The notes under the pieces: model-generated
Seen by the model: only the letters and a program-made list of their open reading frames with translations
Told to the model about the DNA's origin: nothing
Database searches by the model: none
Assembly: GCF_963855985.1 (NCBI RefSeq)
Contig: NC_087093.1
Span: 6,517,501 to 6,581,500, forward strand
Origin: Ostrinia nubilalis
Lineage: Eukaryota; Arthropoda; Insecta; Lepidoptera; Crambidae
Length of the DNA: 64,000 bases
Direction: 5' to 3'
Position numbers and translations under genes: made by a program
In this document: piece after piece, positions 29,890 to 41,460 of the stretch
Layout: every line of letters begins with the position of its first letter
How positions within the stretch are numbered: position 1 is the first letter of the stretch

Positions 29890-32800
29890 TAGTAGGAAAT
29901 TTAGTGCAATGATTTGTATGGAGACCCCTCCACTTTGGTATAGAAGGCTCATTTTTGCACCAGTTGTTCTTTGGGTGCTCCTGAGTAGATTTCCGTCGGT
30001 AGACATCGGGAGCCCCCCCTGTGGTAGCAGGGGGAGGGGGGGCAAGTTTCCTTCTGCCGCGCTTCACTTTAAGGCCCATATCTTCAAAACTATGGGCATT
30101 AGGGCAAGTGTGGTGTCATTTTCGGATAATTAAAGGATGGCGAATTCATTTCTAGAACAAACTTTTTGCCTTTTCATACAAAAAAATAGAAATATGGAGT
30201 AAAATTCACAAAAACCAAAAAGTATTTTTTTAAATAAACGTCGTTTACTTTAAAACCACTGGAGATAATCTAATAAAAAAAATATGTCCTGAAAGCTACA
30301 TTTATCAGGATTATAAATATATACCATTGTATGGTACTTTTTTTGAAAAAAGTAGGTGAAAAAAAATTTTTCTTCAGGACACAGCGGGCGAATTTTAATG
30401 CGCGTCGGAAAAAAATATTTATTTTATCCATGAATTCATACTATTTGGTTCATCAGCAAGTAAAGATTATTATTTTAGAATTTATTTAGAGTTCCTGGCA
30501 CATCATGCTACCATGATTTGTATTTTTTCTTCAATTAATTTTGAACTCTATGTGTAAGACATAAGGTTGAAAATAGTTTAATTACATTGTATTTATGAAA
30601 ATATCATAAGTAGAAAGCACTAAATAAAGAACTTGAATTTGTCTAAACGTCTAATGATTATTATTATTATTTTAATTAACATTTTTATTTCTACATACTA
30701 TTGTACCAGTGATAACGGTAAGGTAAGTGTGAGGAAAGTGAGGATTGATATTATCATATTATCATAGTACGGGAGATTATTTTTAACACAAAGGCTACGG
30801 CTGTGACCATTATAGTTGTTTTTTCAGACAGCACCAGCTTCTGCACTACTTCTTTCCAGGCAAGCTTCGGCAGCTACGGGCAATTGGTCCATGTAGGCTC
30901 CATGTTGCTATCGATTCTGGTCCACCCCCAACCAGTCGGGTAAAGGGAAGACTGAGTCGGTTGCTTGCAACTGACCCTATACGCGAACCCCTTGAACCAA
31001 CTTAATTTTAAATAATTTGAAAAAATCATAAGGACATAATTACTGCCCTTGATATACTGATACAAAACTGCCTAGGTTGGTGGGCACTCACAGCACTCGT
31101 TCATAGTCAAGCATGTAGTAATAAACACAGTGAATGTTTAAGGAGGTTTGCTACAGTATTTCAAGCTGAATTCTACGCTATAATTATGTGTGCACTAAAA
31201 ACAGGGGTGTAAGAAACGCAATATTTACATCCTTAGCCACAGCCAGGCAGCACTCAAACAAAGCCATCGCCTCAGTGAAGGTTGAGTCTAGAATTAGGTA
31301 TTCTAGATGCAATCTTAAAGATGAACAAACTCTGAAGGCATGACAAAGTGTCCCTAATGTGGGATACCTGGACATACACGGATCGAATGCAATGAGAGAG
31401 CCGACAGTCTAGCGAGACAAGGGTCAGAGACGATAACTATTGAGTCAGAACTGATAGTACCTTTATCTAAAAGCTTAGGTACGTCATGGCCATAATATGA
31501 CCATATCCAAGAATAACAGGGCTGAATGGGAAAGCTCCAACGATATAAGCCTCTCCAAATCATTCCTAAAGGGAAATACAGGGTCATGAAGAAAACTTTT
31601 CAAAGGTATGCCCAAGCAATTACAGGTACGCAAACTGGGCATTATGGAACGAATCACATGTCCCACAAAATGGGCCTAACAACAGAAGCTCTCGAGCATG
31701 TGGAATACAATGTGGAGTCCATGAAACACTTAATACTGTAAGGATGGGTCTGCTTGGGTCAGCATATCCGGCATCAGAAGACTATTAGATGGCTTTCACT
31801 CAGACGCTTAATTCACTTAACTAATGGATAGGATTTTTTTGGATGATAGGGAATAAAAAAAGGGAGAATAAAGATCCTAATGGGTCGCTGTGGACTACGC
31901 TTAGGTGTGACCCTACATAAAATAACCCAGACAGCTTTGTATTAGCATTGGCTACTGGCAGTATATCAAGGGGTTCGCGTATAGGATCAGTTGCAAGCAA
32001 CCGACTCAGTCTTCCCTTTATCCGACTGGTTGGGTGTGGACCAGAGTCGATAGCAACATGGAGCCTACATGGACCGATTTGCCCGTAGCTGCCGAAGCTT
32101 GCTTGGAAATGGTGAGATGTAAGTGCAAGAAGTAATGCAGATGCTGGTGCTGTCTGAAAAAACAACTATAATGGTCACAGCCGTAGCCTTTGTGTTAAAA
32201 ATAATCTCCCGTACTATGATAATATGATAATATCAATCCTCACTTTCCTCACACTTACCTTTCCGTTATCACTGGTACAATAGTATGTAGAAATAAAAAT
32301 GTTAATTAAAATAATAATAATAATCATTAGACGTTTAGACAAATTCAAGTTCTTTATTTAGTGCTTTCTTCTTATGATATTTTCAATAATACAATGTATT
32401 TAAACTATTTTCAACCTTATGTCTTACACATAGAGTTCAAAATTAATTGTAGAAAAAATACAAATCATGGTAGCATGATGTGCCAGGAACTCTAAATAAA
32501 TTCTAAAATAATAATCTTTACTTGCTGATGAACCAAATAGTATGAATTCATGGATAAAATAAATATTTTTTTCCGACGCGCATTAAAATTCGCCCGCTGT
32601 GTCCTGAAGAAAAATTTTTTTTCACCTACTTTTTTCAAAAAAAGTACCATACAATGGTATATATTTATAATCCTGATAAATGTAGCTTTCAGGACATATT
32701 TTTTTTATTAGATTATCTCCAGTGGTTTTAAAGTAAACGACGTTTATTTAAAAAAATACTTTTTGGTTTTTGTGAATTTTACTCCATATTTCTATTTTTT

Positions 32801-33079
32801 TGTATGAAAAGGCAAAAAGTTTGTTCTAGAAATGAATTCGCCATCCTTTAATTATCCGAAAATGACACCACACTTGCCCTAATGCCCATAGTTTTGAAGA
32901 TATGGGCCTTAAAGTGAAGCGCGGCAGAAGGAAACTTGCCCCCCCTCCCCCTGCTACCACAGGGGGGGCTCCCGATGTCTACCGACGGAAATCTACTCAG
33001 GAGCACCCAAAGAACAACTGGTGCAAAAATGAGCCTTCTATACCAAAGTGGAGGGGTTCTTGCACTAAATTCCCTACTA
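29890..33079. mobile_element. 3.2-kb TIR element with ~1.1-kb arms and captured LINE RNase H sequence
   Basis: The arms 29890-30995 and 31966-33079 are inverted near-copies. Both termini read TAGTAGGRAATTTAGTGCAA inward. The left arm has a 12-13 bp insertion next to this end, and there is a roughly 20-bp indel near 30860/32110. The flanks share TAC (29887-29889 and 33080-33082), a possible 3-bp duplication. A G-rich stretch (30010-30050) and repeated AAAAAAATA runs mark both arms. The centre (30996-31965) carries a degraded LINE RNase H segment. The superfamily is not determined. Confidence 0.75.
31080..31450 (+). pseudogene. degraded LINE RNase H fragment in the centre of a TIR element
   Basis: One frame reads RRFATVFQAEFYAIIMCA (the RNase H start, with E of the catalytic set). 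After a shift comes ILSHSQAALKQS, where S replaces the usual D of the DSQAAL motif. After further shifts there is a WxPGHxGxxxNExAD-like stretch near 31350-31410 that can be followed across frames. It resembles the RNase H of I/R1-type LINEs. Frameshifts and stops make it non-functional. Confidence 0.6.
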
Positions 33080-33420
33080 TACCTATCCTTGTTGAATTCT
33101 ATGAATAGGCTAAAAGTTCGCACGTTTTCATCGTGTGCAATTTCGGAATGCATCATTATCAACATTCATGCGACTTCAGCCACGTTCTCTTACTCACAGT
33201 AAATTATTTAGGTATAATACGTACCGAAGTACTTTTGACTCTTTATCACGGTGGACCAAAAAAAACAAACCAAAATGTAGATAAATACCAGTAGGATGGT
33301 ACCTAGGTACGCGCACGCATAATAAATAACTCAAACACCATGCAACTCGACAAACAAAGTTGCTTCATTTACACAAACACCATAACATACTGGAAACATT
33401 TTGTAAAAAAAAACCCTACT

Positions 33421-33474
33421 TGTTATGTGGCTTGGTCGCGCGGTGATTGTTATGTGGCTTGGTCGCGCGGTGAT
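33421..33474. repeat. exact 27-bp tandem duplication
   Basis: The unit starting TGTTATGTGGCTTGGTCGCG occurs at 33421-33447 and again at 33448-33474 without a mismatch. GTGATCCAGCTTCGATTCCA follows and has a B-box-like GCTTCGATTCC, so this may be the head of a tRNA-derived SINE duplicated at its start. Confidence 0.85.
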
Positions 33475-34194
33475 CCAGCTTCGATTCCACGGATCAAATA
33501 AAAAAACTTCTTGGGACTTTCTAAAGCTGAGTAAAGCTACAAATAAGCTTGCACCTGGGTGTACTGAAACTTATAGGTAGAGAATAGGCAGTAATCTTGG
33601 TTACCTCGTACGTTGAATAAACTGAAGGAACCTTAGTTTGCTTCAAGACCATGACAACAACTTGTGAATTGTTTTGTATTTATAGGAGGTTTTCCTGCCA
33701 GTTCGAGGCATCGAAAAACGATATCCGCTCATGTTCATGATGCTATGTGATAGATGAGATAACAATTAAAATTATTATCCAATTCACAACAACAATGAAA
33801 TAATGCAACTTTAATTGATATTATTATCTATTCCAACAGGTAACTCTACTTAGTAGGATGATGTGTACCTACTCTCGTACCTATGTAGGTACTCGTAGTT
33901 GCCAATTTGTGAAAAATCCGAATGAACACACTATAAAAAGTTATGCAGATAATATTTTTAAAAGTTAAGCTTATAATTAATTACCAAAACAATTAAATAA
34001 GATGTAAAAGTTAAACTTTGTCGAGACATTGGTATAGAAATTCCGCTGCAGGAACTAACAAGCCATAAATTAATTTAATTTAGAAAAGAAGAAACCACAG
34101 CTACTGAAATAAGATCTAGACATAGTTTTTTTAGTTTAATAAACCTAGATTCATAGGTCTTTTTAGGGATCCGTAGCCAAATATGTATTTATAA
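33475..34194. other. non-coding stretch, nothing recognised
   Basis: AT-rich sequence with TAGGTACCTA-type short repeats near 33870. No exon, RNA gene or inverted repeat was found. Confidence 0.4.
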
Positions 34195-34360
34195 GTTACT
34201 AGCGGCCGCCCGCGGACTCCTTTCTTAGTGCACCTCTACGGTACCTAAGCTAAGTCCCTTCCAAATTTCAAGTGCCTACGTTTAGCCGTTTAGGCTGTGC
34301 GTTGATCTGTCAGTCAGTCAGTCAGTTTCTCCTTTTATATATTTAGATATTTAGATATAG
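34195..34360 (-). repeat. fragment of lepidopteran dispersed repeat family
   Basis: It begins ACTAGCGGCCGCCCGCGGAC, and ends with a (CAGT)n run at 34309-34324 and a TTATATATTTAGATATTTAG tail. The layout mirrors the reverse of 36113-36360 (ACTAG end, GCCCGCGG block, tetranucleotide run) but is diverged. Confidence 0.5.
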
Positions 34361-35089
34361 GTAAATATTATTTACTGTGTACTTACTTCATATAATAATT
34401 TATTAAAATTAAATGATGCCAATGCAATGACCGCAATAACCAAATTTCTATAGTTTTACTTAGGTATTCCTTTACATACAATTCATAGTTACTTAGACTA
34501 GTTAAATACACACCATGAAAGATCGCCAGTATTTTTTTTATTTTAGTAAGTAAAACAGAAACTAACTAAATAATAATGAGCAACGTTAGTCAGATTACAC
34601 TGTAACTATATTTTGTAAAGCATATTTATTATCTTAGTTATTTTCATTAACTTACCTATTTAATTGACCTTAAATCATTTATCATTAGATGTCAGCAACA
34701 CCAACACAGCACCACCAACACGAGTGTTCACTCACACACAGTGCACAATACTAACTGAATAAAACACGAACGTTTCTCTGCGCTTTAAGTAGTAACCTTG
34801 AAAAGCAAAATAGGATGGCCGCCTATACCCGACATTATTACCGGTCCAAAACGTTGCACAGCTAGGTACAATAAGCACAACTATTACAAAAGCACTGATT
34901 AATATCAATAATTAAACTTTGTCACAAGGCTCTATGTTATCGCGACATTTTTGGTTTAAAAAAATCGCCTCCGCCAGACAGCACACTATGTCTCATGGTC
35001 AAAACAAAGGCATACAAAGGGCCGCATACTTGTGTACTTCTTTAGGATGAAGTTAAGACCAACAACGGTTTTATTTTGTGGCATTCTCG
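34361..35089. other. upstream region, no gene recognised
   Basis: It includes a stretch at 34690-34790 with ACACCAACACAGCACCACCA, followed by sequence that could be a promoter or non-coding exon of the minus-strand serpin. I cannot support either. No repeat pair was seen. Confidence 0.3.
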
Positions 35090-35205
35090 CAGCACACACC
35101 CAGACACAAATTTGGAAAGGTCTTTTCAAAGTAAAATGTCCTCGACCAGGAATTTAACCCGGGATTTTAAGGCTATTCGTCACGCCGCCACTACGCCATC
35201 GTAGC
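35090..35205 (-). mobile_element. tRNA-derived SINE fragment
   Basis: On the minus strand GATGGCGTAGTGGCGGCGTG (A-box-like) is followed after about 25 nt by CCCGGGTTAAATTCCTGG (B-box-like GGGTTAAATTCC). The spacing is tRNA-like, but no complete tRNA fold was found. The downstream body extends to about 35090. Confidence 0.5.
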
Positions 35206-35343
35206 GTAGTACAAAGTTGCAAACAGTGTACGTTTATACGAGATGCCCTTTTTAGAACTTTATACTGAGTCTGTAGACAATTTAGGTAATGCCTCGAATC
35301 GAAAGCGAATTCGAGACAGCCTAGACGGCCGGTATGTAGCGTC

Positions 35344-35525
35344 CAGGGGTCTCCAAACTTTGGAGCCTTGGGCATACTTACTTATTCTGTGCCTTGAGGC
35401 CATAATAATTTTTTTGCAAGGGCCATAACAATTTTAATTTTTCTGCCTACCTGCAAACATAGGCTGTCTTAAGCTGTCGCGGGCCTAATAATTATGGTCC
35501 GCGGGCCGTAGTTTGGAGACCCCTG
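35344..35525. mobile_element. 182-bp hAT-type MITE
   Basis: The ends CAGGGGTCTCCAAACT and its exact reverse complement enclose a body rich in GGGCC/GGCCC motifs (GCGGGCC, GGGCCATAACAA). The terminal CAGGGGTC is typical of hAT MITEs. The flanks show no clear 8-bp duplication, so the insertion is old or the flanks are altered. Confidence 0.75.
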
Positions 35526-36010
35526 TTCTAGTCTAGCGTGCTTAGGTGAGTTGCGTAAAGAGAGCTTGACTGCATGCATCTAACTTTACATAGGTACTTG
35601 CTCTACATATATTTTTATAAGCTACTGCTGCGCGGTTGAGATCACTTACTATGGCACTAAGCACCGTCACCACACTATTTGATATAAGCACAGATAATAT
35701 AATACTAGTACAGATGCATCATCCCATACTCGAAATGTGGCCGACCTAAGTCTTGAAACTGCTCGGGCCCGCTTGGTTTCCTAGTGGTGATAACAGATCG
35801 CGCTAGTGTGCCGCAGCGGACTTGACCGTCCCGCGGTTTGCGACCCGCTAATGCTTTCTATTCTAGCAACTTGAGCGGAGTATTTATTTGGCGTGCTATA
35901 TCAAAAGATGGCGCTAAAGCCAATAAGTTTACTGCTTTGTTTATGAAGGCATGTAACTAAGCAAAAAACAGATTAGAGACGCTATTGAAAATTTCGACAC
36001 GGTATATTAA

Positions 36011-36080
36011 TGTCTAAGTAGCACAACGATCACAGCCGTCGCTCAATATCCAGCTCCGTGGGTTCGTATCCCGCTACAAA
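36011..36080 (+). mobile_element. SINE head fragment with tRNA-like B box
   Basis: GTGGGTTCGTATCCCGCTAC near 36058 matches a B box, preceded by a weak A-box-like GTAGCACAACGATCACAGC. It is truncated by the following repeat. It is not a functional tRNA. Confidence 0.35.
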
Positions 36081-36112
36081 TTATCATCATAAAACTCCAT
36101 TTTGTTTTATTT

Positions 36113-36145
36113 TATCCCAACTAATATTATAAATGCGAAAGTAAC

Positions 36146-36178
<33 letters not shown>

Positions 36179-36360
36179 TACGCTTTCCCGCTTAAACCTC
36201 GCAACCGATTTTGATGAAATTTGGCATAGAGATAGTTTGAGTCCCGGGAAAGAACATAGGATAGTTTTTATCCCGGTTTTTGAAACAGGGACGCGCGCGA
36301 TAAAGTTTTTCTGTGACAGACAAAATTCCACGCGGGCGAAGCCGCGGGCGGAAAGCTAGT
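36113..36360 (+). mobile_element. full-length lepidopteran Helitron-like dispersed repeat with (TCTG)n
   Basis: It starts TCCCAACTAATATTATAAAT, followed by a (TCTG)7-8 run (36148-36177). ACCGATTTTGATGAAATTTG and GAGTCCCGGGAAAGAA come next, and the 3' end is GGGCGAAGCCGCGGGCGGAA then AGCTAGT. A TC start and a CTAGT end without target duplication fit Helitron-type ends; the GCGGGC near the 3' end could be the usual hairpin. Related fragments are at 22131, 26883, 34195 and 53592. Confidence 0.6.
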
Positions 36361-36754
36361 TAGGTAGGTATATAAAACAGGAAAATATCGAAACATGCAG
36401 TAATAAAGGTAGATATCAATAAAAAACTTATTTTTTCCATAAAAATATTCAGAAATAATTATTATGTAAAAAAAACATAACCCTCCTTCTGGAGCAGTCA
36501 AGTAAATATCAAATTAACTGTTCGTAAAAAATACAAAATCCAGTTTTAGTTTTTCGTACTCGTATCGTAGTTTATTCAAAAATATGCCTACATTTTAATC
36601 GACTTGCACATACAGGTTTAAGATTTAGGATTATCTGTGATTTAGGTTTAGGTTTTTTGTTGCATTCGTTTGCGCGTCACTCGCGATAATAATAGCACCT
36701 ACCTATTTATTTACGAGTAATAATACCGCGCTGGCACAAAATATACCTAGGTGG

Positions 36755-37327
36755 CAAAATCTGGGGGCACGGCAGTGCCCCCACCAAGTCGAGCAAAAAA
36801 GCGGCACGGCCGTACCATCCTTTTCTCGAAGCAATTCAGGCCATTTTCGACTGCCTGTAACTTCGTTGTGGATAAAACTAGAAGGCTGAATTTTCATTAG
36901 CTATGCAGGCATTGTAAAGACACGGTATATTTAAAATTTCATTCAATTTGAACCAGTAGTTTAGGAATTATAACGGGTCAAAGTTACTTACTTTTGTCAC
37001 TCACTGACTCACTGACTCACCGATCATCAAAATTCTAAGGCACTTCTAGCAGACCTAGAAGCTTCAAATTTGGAATATAAGTAGTGTTTGGTGTATGAAT
37101 CAAGGAAAAACTTAAATATTTGGGGGCACGGTAGTGCAACCGCCAAGTCGAGTAAAATTTTTCAATTTCGGTCCAGTTTTCTAGATACATAACTGCTGTC
37201 TACAAAATACAAAAATAAATGATTTTTGGGGGCACGGTAGTGCAACCGCCAAGTCGAGTAAAATTTTTCAATTTCGGTCCAGTTTTCTAGATACATAACT
37301 GCTGTCTACAAAATACAAAAAGAAATG
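36755..37327. repeat. GGGGGCACGG repeat with a 106-bp tandem duplication
   Basis: Three starts of the same unit are seen: 36757 (diverged, with palindromic GGGGGCACGGCAGTGCCCCC), 37121 and 37227. The last two are a tandem pair with a period of 106 bp and nearly no differences. The intervening 36900-37110 includes ACTCACTGACTCACTGACTC. It is a lepidopteran repeat of unknown class. Confidence 0.75.
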
Positions 37328-37329
37328 AG

Positions 37330-37722
37330 ATCCCATCAAAAACAATACTTGTCAAAAAAACCAAGTCTCGCAACTCAGTTGTTCTACGGTAAAAAGTTGT
37401 GAGATCCATGTAATACCAAGTCCAGAGCCCCGATTACGGTAATTTTTAACGTCAACAATCCAGACACGCTTCTCGATTCTGCGATACGATTGGTCGTTCA
37501 ACAGCGTACGTCAGCTGTTTTGACCAATCGTATCGCAGAATCAGAAACGCGTCTGGATTGTAGACGTTAAAAGTTACCGTAATCGGGGCTCAGGCCAGGA
37601 AATCTTTAACGTTTTACATAAATATATTGACTTGGCCATCGCATGAAAACACGTGTAAATTACCGTAGAACAACTGAGTTGCGAGACTTGGTTTTTTTGA
37701 CAAGTATTGTTTTTGATGGGAT
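37330..37722. mobile_element. TIR element, 393 bp, holding a nested MITE
   Basis: The arms 37330-37393 and 37660-37722 are inverted copies (ATCCCATCAAAAACAATACT...CTACGGTAA). The middle is occupied by the Harbinger-type MITE at 37436-37590, so the host unit was originally about 235 bp. Superfamily unknown. Confidence 0.75.
37433..37593. mobile_element. PIF/Harbinger-type palindromic MITE, CAG duplication
   Basis: CAG at 37433-37435 and 37591-37593 flank 37436-37590. The unit is almost wholly palindromic (AGCCCCGATTACGGTAA...TTACCGTAATCGGGGCT, with GCGATACGATTGGTC and its complement in the centre). A 3-bp CWG duplication is the Harbinger pattern. Confidence 0.7.
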
Positions 37723-38125
37723 ATTATTTACTTATTTAATTATTATTTTACTGATGTTTTATTCCTTCTCTCTCTCTATTTATCGTCGCCGAACACGTAG
37801 AATTTCGTCCAATGACACCATGCTACCCATCCTTATCACTCGCGCGTAATTGTATTGCTGTCGCGCTCGCTCACTCACTTTGACGGCCCGTCCCCGTCGT
37901 ACGGGCTCGGCGACCGGACTACAGCATCATTTTCGATTGATTCGATTCACTTACACGTGCTGCGTGAATGGCTGGCATGCATACCTACTAAGTATATTGA
38001 CGTTACTGGGATCGGGAGTAGCCCCAATGGATGGGTACCTGCCTACCAAGCTTGTTTTCATTTAGCGCGCGACACTGGTCTTTTTAAATAAGTAGGTAGA
38101 TAAGATTAATAATTCATAAATTAAT
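37723..38125. other. GC-mixed non-coding stretch
   Basis: It contains a (CT)n run near 37766 and a CpG-rich patch 37850-37920 that could be a promoter relic. No gene or repeat pair was identified. Confidence 0.3.
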
Positions 38126-38601
38126 CGTGTGCGTTACATCAGCGACATGGTGACGCTGCTGGTCGGGATGTGCTTATGTGGAGGTGTTGGTGCCTTGTAT
38201 CCTGTAAATGTGTCGAGTCTACCATTTGTACCTACCCGGTAAGGTTGCGGAGTACTTAATTGGTGAAAATGGGATTCCGCTGCGGTAATGCTTCTTATTT
38301 TCTTCAATTACTCCGAAATCTTATTGGGCAAAAATGCTAGATTCTCGTCTCGGCACATTTACAGGATTTAAGGCTCTACCTTTTCCATGACATAAGCACA
38401 TCTTGATCAGCGTCACCATATCGTCGCTTGCCTCTCTAACTGACGTACCTAACTGACATTTTGCAAAATTTTCAGGCGATTAGATAGATCGATTCGTCTT
38501 GCGAAATTAATTAAGATGGCGTAGATAACTCCGTTTCGAAAAAAATGTCAGATACGTCACTTAGAGAGGCAAGCGACGATATCTCTGAGGTAACGCACAC
38601 G
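38126..38601. mobile_element. TIR element interrupted by a 165-bp MITE
   Basis: The outer ends are CGTGTGCGTTACATCAGCGA and ACGTAACGCACACG-like sequence (38590-38601). The inner inverted segment GATGTGCTTATGT (38167-38179) pairs with ACATAAGCACATC at 38391-38403. A nested unit, 38418-38582, has ends ATATCGTCGCTTGCCTCTCT in perfect inversion. Confidence 0.65.
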
Positions 38602-39282
38602 AATGAATCTGCATTTTGATTTTAAATAAGTGAAATACAACTTGATGCAGACTGACATGTATTTGGGAGAGAACTTGCTTAAGGATAATTACCTACTGTC
38701 TATCGTAACATTCGCTGCCTGCCGCTCGCGCACCCTGCTTCTAATTTCAAGGACGCCAATCCAATGTGCCGCGCGGTCGCGTCTCGGCGTGGCCAGCTAG
38801 TAGGTAGGTAAATTATGATGCGTCGCCGCAGAGTAGCCGGCTATGGAGCGTGCGAGTGCGTCCACTTTGTTTATGTTTTGGCCGAATTTAATAATTAACA
38901 ATGGAATTAAACAGGGGATTAACAATGGGTTCACTTTAATAGGTACTAGGTTAAGATTTTTTTTTATTTGCTATACATATCTTAAAATAAATTAAATGAG
39001 TAAAAAAAACATTAACTGCACCTCTGCACCGGACTTACCTACTAACAGCTCTCTGCGTGGCTGAAAGGTTGACTGGCGGATAATGCTCATAGCATTATGA
39101 ACAAAAGGTGGACCTTAAACATTATTATCGGCAATACAGTTTATAACCGACTACACCAGAAAAAGGGTTATGTTTTTCCAGTGTATGTAGGTCTTTAGAT
39201 TAGATTCGTCTTAATTATTATTGTGAGTGACACTGGGTAGGTTATCATAATTGGAAGGAAAACAATCGAACCTTTTATAGCC
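38602..39282. other. non-coding, no feature recognised
   Basis: Mixed sequence with TAGGTAGGTA motifs. No exon or repeat pair was identified. Confidence 0.35.
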
Positions 39283-39470
39283 ACGATAGCCGAACGGTGA
39301 AGGGGTCGGAGTGGCCGACTCGAGATCCGGGGAACGCGGGTTCGAATCCCACCGCCGCTCGACTATTGTGGTGAGCCCACTCGTAACACAAGCTCATTTA
39401 GTTTAACACGAGGGGCTAATGGGACTATTAGTAATATTTGGAATACAAATTGCTAATAATCTTAAAAAAA
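39283..39470 (+). mobile_element. tRNA-derived SINE
   Basis: It has an A box ATAGCCGAACGGTGAAGGGG and a B box GCGGGTTCGAATCCCACC at tRNA-like spacing. A body with GTGGTGAGCCCACTCG and CGAGGGGCTAATGGGACTAT follows, then an A-rich end. This matches the layout of common lepidopteran SINEs. The head retains tRNA-like boxes, but no acceptor pairing is preserved, so I do not call it a tRNA gene. Confidence 0.75.
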
Positions 39471-40014
39471 ATAATCAAAATTGTCGATTTTAGGCGCCAC
39501 AATGTTAGACAAATTATAGCCAAACTTTTGTAATGCTAATTTGTGTTTCTTTCATTTTTATTTGAATATAGATGTTTTTTTTTGCATTTTACAAGAAATA
39601 TGACAATTAATAAAAATAATAATTTGTTGCAAAACCAAACCTATTTTAGTATTTTTATAAGTGACGAAATAAAACAGCAGCGATGAGCGCCATCTATTAC
39701 ATCATTTGTAACTAAATGCTACTTCGACAGCGCCGCAAAAACGATTGCTTAAGACTTCAGTTTTTACTAAAGATAAAATTTTATTATATGAAGAAATATT
39801 GTTTATTTGAATCATTCACTGTGTTTAAATGAACAAATTAATGTGTAAAACATTTTTTCATTATAGTTTACTGAGCATTAGTGACTTTTTACAAACGTCT
39901 TCAGAAATTCGATACTTATGTCGCCATCTAGTGAGATTGATTTGGAATGATTCAAGATTTATAGGCATCGGGTTCCCGTGATATAAGTATCGTTCTTTTT
40001 TCTATACCGACAAG
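39471..40014. other. non-coding, no feature recognised
   Basis: AT-rich sequence without ORF, exon or paired repeat. Confidence 0.35.
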
Positions 40015-41460
40015 TAGGCCAGTAGAATTAAACACAAAAATGGATTAAATCGGAAATAATTCCTACTAAAGATTTTAGTACTTTAATGGCTTCATTAGTT
40101 GCCCATAAAGATTCTCCTAGGTTTTCGACTTCGACGGAGTTGTGCTTAAGTGGCGGGGGGGCCCCCGAAAGGGGCGCTATTTCGGTTTTCCGGTTATACC
40201 GCGTAAAGGACTTACCCTATCGAAAAGTAGTCTCCCTGACGGTTGAAGGGCATTTAATCCTGCATTAAATAAGACCAAATTCATATGTTTTGAACAAACC
40301 GTTCTTGTAAAAATGTTCGGCAAAGAAGAAAATATGTGTACCTACAATTAATGACCCTCTCCACGTCCAATGGCTCGTTACCCGCAGGCTTCCAAGTCTT
40401 GAAAAAGAGCGCCTCAATCAGTGTAACCCTATCAAGGCTTACGAGCTGGATGCGCCTATCCTTGTTCGTCCCAGCCGTTCCTTAACTGCGGTTGCTGCAC
40501 CTCTTCCTGGCACTCACCTGAACGACTGTGTTACCAACTGTGGCTGCCCCTCTTCCTTGTATCCTCCTGCACGACTACGTTGCCTAGCCGTATGCCTGGT
40601 CTAAGGTTCAACGGCAAAAATCAACAACAACAAGTTCATATTAAATTGCTGAAGAGTTTTTTGTTTGTTTGTTTGAACGCGCTAATCTCAAGAATTACTA
40701 GTTTGATTGAAATAATTATTTTTGTGTATGCTCATAAATTGAGGAAGGCTATAGGATATATACAATCACTCTACGACGAATAGAGGCGAAGCAGTAAAGA
40801 AAAATGTTACAAGCACGGAAAATAGTATTTAAACTATTTTCACGCGTACGAAGTTGATTTTGTGGCGTCGAACCTTGGACCAGGTATAGGGCTAAGCAAT
40901 GCAATCGTACAGGAGGGTACAAGGAAGAGGGGCAGCCACATTAGGTAACACAGAGTCGTTCAAGAGAGTGCCAGGAAGAGGTGCAGCAACCGCAGTTAAG
41001 GAACGGCTGGGACGAACAAGGATAAGCGAATCCAACTCGTGAGCCTTGACAGGGGTACGCTGGTTAAGGCGACCCTTTACAAGGCTTGGGAGCCTACGGG
41101 CACCTACGGGTGATGAGCTATTGGACGTGGAGAGGGTCATTAATTATACACATATTTTCTACTTTGCCGAACATTTGCACGAGAACGGTTTGCCCAAAAC
41201 ATATGAATTTGGTCTTATTTAATGCAGGATTAAATGCCCTTCAACCGTCAGGAAGACCACTTTTCGATAGGGTAAGTCCTTTACGCGGTATAACCGGAAA
41301 ACCGAAAAAGCGCCCCTTTCGGGGGCCCCCACCACTTAAGCACAACTCCGTCGAAGTCGAAAACCTAGGAGAGTCTTAATGGGCAACCAATGAAGCCATT
41401 AAAGCAATAAAATCTTTTGTAGGTATTATTTCCGATTTAAAATCTAATTCTACTGGCCTA
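40015..41460. mobile_element. 1446-bp TIR element with ~550-bp arms
   Basis: It starts TAGGCCAGTAGAATTA and ends with its exact complement. The arms (about 40015-40590 and 40870-41460) are inverted with moderate divergence and share GAAAACCTAGGAGA and GGGGGCCCC blocks. The flanks share AAG (40012-40014 and 41461-41463). The centre includes TTTGTTTGTTTGAACGCGCT and AATCTCAAGAATTACTAG, a piece of another dispersed repeat. No transposase. Confidence 0.72.

Noticed and set aside
29840..30133. Pair of related ORFs (29840-30133 plus, 32848-33165 minus)
   Set aside because: They are the same sequence read from the two arms of one inverted-repeat element; no domain.
36148..36178. Stand-alone (TCTG)n microsatellite
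   Set aside because: It is an internal part of the Helitron-like repeat at 36113-36360.
39283..39370. tRNA gene
   Set aside because: A and B boxes are present but no paired acceptor stem or clean anticodon arm; the body and A-rich end show a SINE.
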